Shown here: piece after piece, positions 37,153 through 45,600 of the stretch
Position numbering within the stretch: the stretch's first letter is position 1
How the letters are laid out: every line of letters starts with the position of its first letter
NCBI GenBank assembly: GCA_019748235.1
Contig: JAIEPU010000063.1
Span: 1 to 49,051, forward strand
Direction of reading: 5' to 3'
DNA length: 49,051 nt
Source of the DNA: a bacterium
Lineage (GTDB): Bacteria; Planctomycetota; Planctomycetia; Kolteriales; Kolteriaceae
Made by a program: the position numbers and the translations under genes
Notes under the pieces: model-generated
Databases searched by the model: none
The model's input: only the letters and a program-made list of their open reading frames with translations
What the model was told of the DNA's origin: nothing

Positions 37153-38945
37153 GGCGAGATCGAGTAAGGCCGTCTTGGTCGACGGGGGCAGATTCGAAAA
37201 TTCTCGACCATCCAGAAAGTTCGTCCAGCCTCGCTCGCAAAGAAGGGCAAGATCCTTCGATTGTTCAGGGGTGATAAAGGGGTCGCTGTAGAGATATTGA
37301 TCTTGTCAACGAATTCATCGAGATCATGTTCTTTCGACACCCGAAGTATGCGGACACCCTCTTTTTCAATCTCGCGCCGAAGTGTTGCTCCCCCAAATGA
37401 TCGAGATGCTACCGTGGCTGCTTTCCGAATTGTTTCCAGCGCGGATTTAAAGTCCCCTTTGTCCGCTAACTGACGACTACTTTCACGCAGAGAACGAGCT
37501 TGCTCAAAGTTTTGCACTTGCTGATTCCAATAAACGACTCCCATCCCCAAAACACCCAATAATAACAATGCCGCGAGCGTTGCCACCGCTCGCCCCTGGG
37601 GACGACGTCGTCGCCATTTCGTCCATCGCTCGCGGATACTTCGATTGCGAACCCCTTTCAACGGGAGCTGAGAAATGTGTCGTCTCAGGTCGTCCCCAAA
37701 CTCGCTGGCTGTCCGGTATCGCCTCGCCGGATCATGGGTAAGGGCTCGCTTTAGAATGTCGTTCAATCCAGGCGACAATTGATTGCTATGCTTCCATCGA
37801 AGCTCACCGTCATTAAAGTCCTTGATCGGATCGATGATCTTTAGACATTCCGCCAAGGTAAGCCCGAGCGAATAGATATCGGAGGATGTTCCGACGGAGA
37901 CGATACTCTTCCCAGTTGCTCGAATGGATTCGAAAGCCTTTCGTTGCTCGGGAGACATGTATGCCGCGGTTCCCCCGAAATTCTCGACCTTATCGCCGGG
38001 AGAAATGGGGTAACGAGCCAAATGAAAATCGAGAAGCATCGGCTGAGCATCCTTCGTGAGAAGGATATTCGACGGCTTGATGTCGAAATGCACCAATCCC
38101 TGATCATGGGCATATTGCAGCGCTTCGGCCAAGCAAACGCCGATCCAGCAGATCGAGTCGGTAAAGCTTGCGCGACGAAGGAATCGAAGAGATGGTGTTT
38201 CTCGAACACCCTCTCGATCCTCTGGCAAGGCTAAGGCGCTCAGAGTATTGAGTAACGAATTGCCCGTTTTTTCGCTGAAGGGCAAATCTCGAAGTTGATG
38301 ATTGATTCGGTCGATCGACGATCCACCGAGATAAGGCATGCAGAGAAGGCGTAGGTGATTCGTTGGATAATCACGGACGGAGAACAGCGGCACGATGAAC
38401 GTGTGTTGAAGACGTGCCATATTCAAGTGCTCGCCGCCGATTCGGGGAGTCGCTTTAATTACGACCATACGACCGGCGAGATCCCTGTCCCGCGCGAGAT
38501 AGACTCGGCCGGCGGCTCCTGTTCCAATTTCAGAGACCAACGTGAATTCGCCTAAGGATTCGCCGATCTCGGGCCATTGAGGAGAGCCCGACATCGACTT
38601 CATCAGATCATGCCCCGCGAGAAGTACTTCGATCTCGCCGGCATAAATCGGAAAGCGCTGCCGAAGGGAAGCAATGTCTAATTCTTCTCCCGATTCGATG
38701 CGGAGACAGATTTCCTCGTAAATGATTCGAAGAGCGGCATTGGGATGGCTTTTGAGTTCCGGATGCTGCTCCAGAACGTCTTCCGCGGAACTTTGCTGCC
38801 CCGTCCCCCAGTGATTGGCCATATGCCGGGCCACATCGGAAGCAAGTTGTTGCAGGGGGTTCGTGGGCGTCTCTGATTCGTGATCGGCGAGATGTTTTCG
38901 AATCTGCTGAGAAATGATGATCGAATGCTGGGAAGGAGTGAACAT
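37086..38945 (-). CDS. Atypical membrane Ser/Thr kinase, C-terminus frameshifted
   Basis: Kinase domain about 133-425: glycine loop IGTGAAGRVYL, K164 in VVIKATP, then HFDIKPSN (H286-F287-D288) instead of HRD, and DFH (306-308) instead of DFG; SPEQ and SSDIYSLG are normal. Loss of the DFG glycine and HRD arginine makes it a non-RD kinase of uncertain activity, though catalytic Asp288, Lys290 and Asp306 remain. A membrane segment lies at about 453-472 after a basic stretch (RERWTKWRRRRPQ). After residue about 547 the frame turns into non-protein-like, Arg/Pro-rich sequence to the stop at 37086, while TPR coding continues in the -1 frame. It lies 23 bp behind a sigma factor gene. A 1-bp deletion, real or from assembly, is the simplest reading. 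Confidence 0.85.
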   Translation of the reverse strand: MFTPSQHSIIISQQIRKHLADHESETPTNPLQQLASDVARHMANHWGTGQQSSAEDVLEQHPELKSHPNAALRIIYEEICLRIESGEELDIASLRQRFPIYAGEIEVLLAGHDLMKSMSGSPQWPEIGESLGEFTLVSEIGTGAAGRVYLARDRDLAGRMVVIKATPRIGGEHLNMARLQHTFIVPLFSVRDYPTNHLRLLCMPYLGGSSIDRINHQLRDLPFSEKTGNSLLNTLSALALPEDREGVRETPSLRFLRRASFTDSICWIGVCLAEALQYAHDQGLVHFDIKPSNILLTKDAQPMLLDFHLARYPISPGDKVENFGGTAAYMSPEQRKAFESIRATGKSIVSVGTSSDIYSLGLTLAECLKIIDPIKDFNDGELRWKHSNQLSPGLNDILKRALTHDPARRYRTASEFGDDLRRHISQLPLKGVRNRSIRERWTKWRRRRPQGRAVATLAALLLLGVLGMGVVYWNQQVQNFEQARSLRESSRQLADKGDFKSALETIRKAATVASRSFGGATLRREIEKEGVRILRVSKEHDLDEFVDKINISTATPLSPLNNRRILPFFASEAGRTFWMVENFRICPRRPRRPYSISPCCGPTFPRRANPILSLPKSAD

Positions 38946-38968
38946 TTTATTGCCCGTCGTCGAACGGT

Positions 38969-39544
38969 TTAGTCGAGAGTCGTTCGCCGATTACCTAGCC
39001 GACGAGCGAGGTCATAGAGAATACGACGAATGCTGCTGGGATGAAGTTGCGTGCTCTCCGCTATCTCCTTGAGCGACATTCCATCCCGTTTTTTCTCGAC
39101 GATCACTCGGTGCTGCGGTGGGCATAAATCGAGCAATTGATCCCAAAGATCGTTTGCTTGTGCCCACTCGCTGGGAGTCGGAGAGGCTTGAGCCGGCACT
39201 TGGCCGAACCGATCATGGGAAATCTGAGTCTGAAAGCGAGATTGAGCGTTCGCTTGCCGGGCTCGATCAATCAATCGATTTCGCGCGGCGAGGATGAGAA
39301 ACGCACGAAGCTCCGCCGAAGAATTGAATTGCCAACTTCCGGCCCTGAAACCGACCACGAGGTCAGCCCAGATTGATTGAAGGATATCCTCCGCGTCGAA
39401 TCGTGCCTGCAAGTCTCGAGAGATTTGCCGACGAATGACCATGCGGAGGAGAGGTTCGCATCGCTGGAACACTTCCTCGGTCGCGTTGTCATCCCCTTGA
39501 GCGAGGCTTTCGAGAAGATCGTCCAAAGAATTCTCCTCGCTCAT
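38969..39544 (-). CDS. ECF-type RNA polymerase sigma factor
   Basis: 191 residues. Region 2 (about 20-95) shows FDAEDILQSIWADLVVGF, a core-binding/-10 recognition helix, and LRAFLILAARNRLIDRARQ. Region 4 (about 130-185) has CPPQHRVIVEKKRDGMSLKEIAE and the helix-turn-helix STQLHPSSIRRILYDLARRL. No region 3, so ECF-type. It begins eight bases after the acidic surface protein stop and is followed 23 bp later by a Ser/Thr kinase, giving a three-gene operon. It is not closely similar in sequence to the other sigma factor in this window (2917-3624). No anti-sigma gene is adjacent; the kinase or the membrane tail of the acidic protein might control it (inference). Confidence 0.92.
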   Translation of the reverse strand: MSEENSLDDLLESLAQGDDNATEEVFQRCEPLLRMVIRRQISRDLQARFDAEDILQSIWADLVVGFRAGSWQFNSSAELRAFLILAARNRLIDRARQANAQSRFQTQISHDRFGQVPAQASPTPSEWAQANDLWDQLLDLCPPQHRVIVEKKRDGMSLKEIAESTQLHPSSIRRILYDLARRLGNRRTTLD

Positions 39545-39552
39545 TGCATCGC

Positions 39553-41808
39553 TTACTTAATAAATACGTCGTCAATTAAACCAGGGCTCAATTCAAGCCA
39601 TGCGCGCTTATCGTCTTTCGACGCAACGCTTCGTCGATAGATGATTGCCGTTGCCGCGACTCCTCCCGCCATGAGCCATGAGAAAGAATTCTGTTCACTG
39701 AAAACATTGCTCGATGGGGTTACTAATGCCTGAGCATCTTCCCACACTTGCTCCCACTCTTCTGTCGACGGAACGATATCGCTTGATTCCAAACTGCTCA
39801 ACGAATCGATCAACCATTGAGGCACTGTTAACCAACTCTGACTTGCTGGCACACGCGCGACCTCAAGGGCAACGACGCTCGGAGGAGCATCCGCCATCAC
39901 ATCAGGATGTTGATGGACAGGAGGGGATTCAGAATCACCCGACGTCGGTTCCTCTTGGTCCGCGTGAATTTCGGAACCAACCGATTGAGGACGGGCTGCA
40001 TGAGCCGCCGATGGGGCGTCACTCATCAGAACTGGGAACGCGAGGCCCGCTGATTCCTTGGTGGAAGTCGAGTCAACGGGTGCTGTGGTCCGACTCCCGT
40101 TCGATGTCTGCACGAATGAAACAGCTAACAGGTTTCCAGCTTTATCGCTGTTCAATCCAACGCTGGAACTCGCGGAACTCGTCGCAAGCGAACCATTTAC
40201 CGCAGTCGATCCCGTCCCACTGTTGCTTGACTGCGGAGTCACAGACGGCGTACTGGTCACCACATGATCTTCCACAGAGTCTGAGGGAGCAGCCGTCGTT
40301 GAGATGGTGGAGGAGGAGGGGGGAGCAATAACGACTGGGACGGTAACGGGCGTCTCTGAAGTGTTTCCGCTGGTGACTGTCGGCACGGGTGTATTGGCAG
40401 GGATCGCGGGCGACTCAGCAATCACCGTTTCTATTCGAGACGGGACCACTGGAGTGATCGCCGGCGATAGAGTGTCGCTTACGGGAGCGGGCGTATTCGT
40501 TTGGGTTTCATTTACTGGAATAATCGGCGAAGGAGAATTGACGATCGGTGTCGGCGTCTCCTCTTCGCCGCTTGAACTTAACGACTCATCGCTCGTCGCA
40601 TTTGAGTCCGAGGTATCTTCACCGTTGGAAGAGGGGACGGTGACAAAATCGCTCGCGTCATCCTCTTTAAGGTCGATATCGGGCTCGGAATCTTCTTCCG
40701 AGTCGTCGTCCATGGAAACAGTATCCGCATCGCTTGATGAATTCGCCTCATCATGCTCCGGCTCATGATTATCTGAACCAGGGCCCGAGTATTCTGAGTG
40801 ATGATCTTCGTCGTCATCGTCGTCATTTTCGATGTCGCGATCCGAGGAATCGTACTCTTCCTCGTCATCACGGTCCGATCCAGAATTCGAGCCGCTATTG
40901 CCACCCGAGCCAGAATTCGAACCAACGGTCTCTAGTGAATCGTCGTCTTCGAGCTCCTTTTCGGCATCGTCGTCCGATTCTCGCTCATCCTCCGAGTCAT
41001 CGTGGTCGCGAGACGAGTGCTCATCATCTTCCGCGTCATCTGACGGATGTGATGAGTTGTTCAAATTCAGTAAAGACTCATCATCGTCGGAGTGGCCATC
41101 CTCGCGATCGGAGTTTTCTTCATCAGATGAGAGGTCACTCTCTTCGTGGTCCTCTTCATCGTCTTCGTGCGATCCCGAGCCCGAATGATCGGCATCGCTT
41201 TCCTTTGAGCCGGAATTGGAATGATTGTCTAACTCGTCTGAACTATCTCGGTCCGACTCTTCGTCCTCATCCTTTGAATCAGTGCTCGATCCGCTCTGGT
41301 GATCTTCGTCAGATTTGATGTCAGAATGGGATTCACCCGATTCATTTTCGTCGTCAACTTTTTCTCGGCCTTCATCCTCTTCATCGGATGAAAGCGTCGA
41401 TTGTCCGTCTGAAGATTCACCTTCTGGATCAAATACAGAGACTTCGGCGTTCAACGAAGTTGAGGCATCGTCGGATGGGATTGAGGCGGAGTCGGTCTCA
41501 TCGGAGGTGGAGTCGTCTTCACCGTGACGTTGTTTCGCGAGATCTGATGCGACCTTCGCCGATCCGAAATCATCCTTCCATTCGGGCAGAATGCTTATGG
41601 CGTTCGTATTTGTGATCGACTCGTTGGTGGAATGAGAACTTCCTTTGCCCGAGTCCGATTTCGATTCGAGCGAAGACACCTCGGCGGCTTTATTGTCTTC
41701 TCGATGGTGAGGTTCCACATGGTCGAAGAGATCCAGCGAGCCAAAGCCATGCGAAAGCAAAGTGCGGCTCAGCAAACGCTCGAAGCTAAAGCGAAACGAA
41801 CGAGACAT
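39553..41808 (-). CDS. Giant acidic Ser/Asp/Glu-rich disordered protein with C-terminal membrane segment
   Basis: 751 residues. A short basic N-terminus contains FERLLSRTLLSHGF, a degenerate match to the LEPR-XLL motif that opens many large planctomycete exported proteins. Residues about 50-420 are almost wholly D, E, S, G, N and H (for example DSSDRDIENDDDDDEDHHSE), resembling the SD stalks of staphylococcal Sdr proteins and calcium-binding acidic proteins. About 420-600 is Thr/Pro/Ser/Val-rich. Near the C-terminus, a Trp-containing soluble part (PQWLIDSLSSLESSDIV, EEWEQVWEDAQALV) leads to a hydrophobic segment SFSWLMAGGVAATAIIY (about 707-724), then YRRSVASKDDKRAW, so the tail should be cytoplasmic. 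No good ribosome site is seen at the ATG. First gene of an operon with a sigma factor and kinase. Function unknown; surface stalk or ion-binding matrix protein inferred. Confidence 0.75.
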   Translation of the reverse strand: MSRSFRFSFERLLSRTLLSHGFGSLDLFDHVEPHHREDNKAAEVSSLESKSDSGKGSSHSTNESITNTNAISILPEWKDDFGSAKVASDLAKQRHGEDDSTSDETDSASIPSDDASTSLNAEVSVFDPEGESSDGQSTLSSDEEDEGREKVDDENESGESHSDIKSDEDHQSGSSTDSKDEDEESDRDSSDELDNHSNSGSKESDADHSGSGSHEDDEEDHEESDLSSDEENSDREDGHSDDDESLLNLNNSSHPSDDAEDDEHSSRDHDDSEDERESDDDAEKELEDDDSLETVGSNSGSGGNSGSNSGSDRDDEEEYDSSDRDIENDDDDDEDHHSEYSGPGSDNHEPEHDEANSSSDADTVSMDDDSEEDSEPDIDLKEDDASDFVTVPSSNGEDTSDSNATSDESLSSSGEEETPTPIVNSPSPIIPVNETQTNTPAPVSDTLSPAITPVVPSRIETVIAESPAIPANTPVPTVTSGNTSETPVTVPVVIAPPSSSTISTTAAPSDSVEDHVVTSTPSVTPQSSNSGTGSTAVNGSLATSSASSSVGLNSDKAGNLLAVSFVQTSNGSRTTAPVDSTSTKESAGLAFPVLMSDAPSAAHAARPQSVGSEIHADQEEPTSGDSESPPVHQHPDVMADAPPSVVALEVARVPASQSWLTVPQWLIDSLSSLESSDIVPSTEEWEQVWEDAQALVTPSSNVFSEQNSFSWLMAGGVAATAIIYRRSVASKDDKRAWLELSPGLIDDVFIK

Positions 41809-42681
41809 GATGTGGGCGTCCCCGAAATGGACGAGTCAGACATGCCGGGCAAGCATGGTCTACTCAGTAACGAGCACAGTATATGGTCTCTTCGGCGAGC
41901 CTCCTACATCAGTAGAGCAAAATCACCGGGAATTCCCCGGTTCCGCAAGGCACCTCGAGTCATATGAGATTCAATCTCAAGCATGAAGCTGTTGAGACTC
42001 GATTTCACCGAGCTTGATGATGGCGGGTTGCTTCTTCGGTGTAGTCGAGGTTTTCAGGGATTCTGCAATGAATATCTCTATTCCATTCGTCTAAAACTTG
42101 GATCGACGACATCTCAAAAACTTTTCTTTCGAATCTTCAAAGATCGACGCGCGCTTTTGCCGCGCTCATCCGTTCTAACGGTGCGGTTCAACATCAACTG
42201 TATCGTTCGTGATGAATGCAAGGACACCATTCCGATCTCTGACATAAGGCGTGGAAACGAGCCCCTAGTCAATGAGACTCAGGCGCTCGTGCCTCTTTGG
42301 ATCAGGCGGCGGAGGCCTGTAGAGGAGGTGGTGACGGCGGGCGTTGATCGATTTTTCGATGGGCGTCCCGTCGTCACCCACTCTTATCCACTTGCGATGT
42401 TGAACGATTACTTCCACTCTCTTCCTACCTAACTCGCATTGCGTTACTGCTGATTCCATGTATGCGCTCGCGTCCTCAACATTCGAAAAACTCTGAATTT
42501 CGCGCGCGCTTCATTCGGCGCATTTCGTTGTCCCTTTGTCGCACCGATTGTGCGAACTGATTTGTAATGGATATTAGTATCTTGATTCGATCGATCGGGT
42601 TCGAGCGCGACATGGCGGGATGTCGCGATGCTCGTCAGAAGAGACGGGCCCTCCCATCTTCAATTCAACGAAGGAATCACC
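41809..42681. other. Long divergent intergenic region, 873 bp
   Basis: This lies between the minus-strand acidic protein and the plus-strand giant SdrD-B protein, so it should carry both promoters. ACCGGG-AATTC-CCCGGT (41925-41941) is a 6-bp hairpin. A plus-strand frame at 41983-42432 (149 codons, beginning MKLLRLDFTELDDGG) has no ribosome site and no recognised domain; I judge it doubtful. GATCGATCG-type short palindromes occur near 42585. No RNA gene was recognised. Such a long spacer may hold binding sites for the sigma factor encoded next door. Confidence 0.5.
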
Positions 42682-45600
42682 ATGAGCCACAGGATGATGA
42701 CTTGGTCGGACGCCATTCGAAAAGGCCATGCGCGATTGAGGAAGCAGGTCATCTCTCGACCAGTATTTGGTTGGCGTCCCTCGCTGGAGTCCCTCGAAAG
42801 CAGACTTGTCCTGGCCGCTGATACGGCCATCGCTGGAACGATCTTTAACGACATCAATGGAAATGGGACAAAGGATGCCGAAGAGGATGGGCTCTCCGGT
42901 TGGACCGTCTTTCTCGACGACAATCTCAACGGCGTTCTCGACGGAGCCGAGCGATCTACTGTTACCAATCAAGATGGTGACTATCTCATCTCTGGGATCA
43001 CCGCCGGAAATCATCGCGTTCGCGAGATTGTTCAACCCGGATGGACTCCGACCGCACCTGAATATGTCGATCTGAATGTGCGCTCCGGGCAGGAGGGGAG
43101 AGCGCGGTTCTACAACCAGTTTACCGGTGTGCCGGAATTTGGGGATATCGCGGGGACCGTTTGGAATGACTTGAATGGCGACGGCGTTCGCGATTACGAC
43201 CCCGATACCGGCGCTTACACAGATCCGGGCGTTGCGGGGATCACTCTCTTCCTCGATCTCAACGGGAATGGGCAACTGAACGGAGGAGAACAAACCGCCG
43301 TCACCGATGCAAACGGTGAGTATCTGTTCGCGAACGTCACCGTGGACACCTATCTCGTTCAAGTTGTACTGCCGAACGGGTGGGAGCCCGCGCGACAGGC
43401 GAGCGATGTTCAAACGGTCGATGTCTTCTCTGGTTTCACTAGCCAAGCCGACTTCGGTATCGACCAAGCTCAGAACATTACTGTTCAGGGAACGCTATGG
43501 AGCGACATTAACGGCGATGGAGTTCGTGACACCGACCCTGAGTCAGGCGCATTCACTGACCCTGCTCTTGCGGGATGGACTGTCTTCCTCGACGACGATG
43601 AAAACGGGGTCTTTTCGACCGGCGACCCGTTCGCCGTGACTGACGCTAGTGGTTTTTACACGATTGGCGGCGCGCCTCACGGCAACGTTAATGCCATGGT
43701 GGTTGCTCCCTCCAATTGGACTCCCACTTCTCCGTTCAATGGCGTGTGGAGCCTCGATCTCCTTAATGGACAAACCGTCACGGGAATTGATTTTGGTTAT
43801 CACGAGCGACAGCCCGCCGTCATCGCGGGGACCCTCTGGAACGATCTCGATGGTGACAGCATTCGCGCGACCGATCCGATCACCGGTGAATTTACCGAAC
43901 CCCCAATGGCCGGCATCACCGTCTATCTCGATCTCAATAATGATGGCAGCCTCACGGTCGATGAACCCGTCACCACGACGAACGCCCTCGGACAATACTC
44001 CTTTGGGAACTTGGCGGAAGGTGAATACACGGTTGGGGAGATTCTTCCTTCGGGATGGGAAGCCGCTCCCGGATATGCCACATCCCAAATCGTCTTCGCG
44101 TACCTCGATACCACCACGCAGGCTGATTTCGGCAACTTCGTCACCCAGCCGGTGACGATTACGGGGGTCATCTTCGCCGACGTCAACAGTGACGGAATTC
44201 GAAATGTCAATCCTTCGACCGGAAGTTACTCCGAGCCTGGATTAGCGGGCTGGACGGTATTCGTTGATAGCAACAACGATGGTCTTCTTTCAGCAGGCGA
44301 GGTATCGGCGATTAGTGATGCCACCGGCACCTACGCCATTACGAATGCACATCACGGATCCGTAACCATCCGGCAAGTTTCTCAATCGAACTGGAACTCG
44401 ACCGCGCCGATCAGCGGAACCTATTCAGTGACACTCCTCAACGGTCAGACGTTGACTGGAATCGACTTTGGGAATCATCCTCGTCAAGATTCGATCATTC
44501 GTGGAACGATCTATGCTGATTCCAACAAGGATGGTTCGCGTCAAAGTGGTGAGCGAGGTTTGTCAGGAATCACCGTGTTCTTGGATTTGAACAACAACGG
44601 AACCCTGGATGCTGACGAGCCGACGACGATCACTTCGACCGACTTGTTCTACACTCCCACCATTGATGAGACGGGTACCTATAGTTTTACCCATCTAGCG
44701 CCCGGAACCTATCAAGTTCGAGAGATCGTTCCCGCGGATCAGCTTCCGACACCGGAGTCTCAATCGACCCATCTCATCACGCTGACCTTTGGCGAAGAGC
44801 GAACAGGAGTCGATTCAGGGAACATCTATCGCCCGAGCGAGATCCATGGCCGCAAATTTGAAGACAGCAATGGGAATCACCTCCTCGATGCGGGCGAACT
44901 TGGTATCGCGGGGCAGACGATCTATATCGACCTGAATCGTAACAACGTCCTTGATTCGGACGAGCCGACCACCGTCACCGGCGAAGATGGTTCGTACACC
45001 TTTCAGAATGTGACACCAGACGCTTATGTCATTCGTCAGGTCGACTCGAGTGAATACATTCAGTCCTACCCCAACACGACCGACGGGATTCTCTGGCCCA
45101 CCGGAGTCAGCCATGCAGCTTCCGGAAATGTGACGCCTCAAGAGATTACTCTTTCGCTGGCAAAGGACCAAAGTCAGCACGAAACCGTGAGCTTGACGCT
45201 TCCTGGCTCGGGGGGCATCACGAACATGGTCGATGTCTTCCTCTTGTTCGATGACACCGGCAGCTTCACAAATAACAGTCCGATCGTCCGGGCTGCATTC
45301 CCGCAAATCATCGCTTCGCTCCAGTCGTCCCTTCCAGGAATCGACTTTGGATTCGGGGTGGGTCGATTTGAAGAGTATGGAAACTTTGCGGATGAGTATG
45401 CGGTGGGGCGACCCTTCATCTTGAATCAACCGATCGTCGCCTCGAGTGTCTCCGGCTTCCAGACCTCGATCCAAGCGGCCCTTGATCGAATGGCCCCTGG
45501 GTATGGTGGAGATACACCCGAGACATTGATCGAAGCCCTCTATCAGACGGTCACCGGTGCTGGTTTCGACGGCAACAATAACGGTACGACCTCTGATAGC

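Noticed and set aside
37290..37310. Programmed -1 ribosomal frameshift in the kinase gene
   Set aside because: No slippery heptamer or downstream stem seen; a 1-bp deletion or sequence error explains the break more simply.
40734..41318. Plus-strand frames opposite the acidic protein, Ser- or Arg/His-rich
   Set aside because: They are the complement of Asp/Glu/Ser codons; low complexity comes from the opposite strand.
41983..42432. 149-codon plus-strand frame in the divergent spacer
   Set aside because: No ribosome site, no recognisable domain and no clear codon pattern; kept only as a doubtful note in the intergenic entry.
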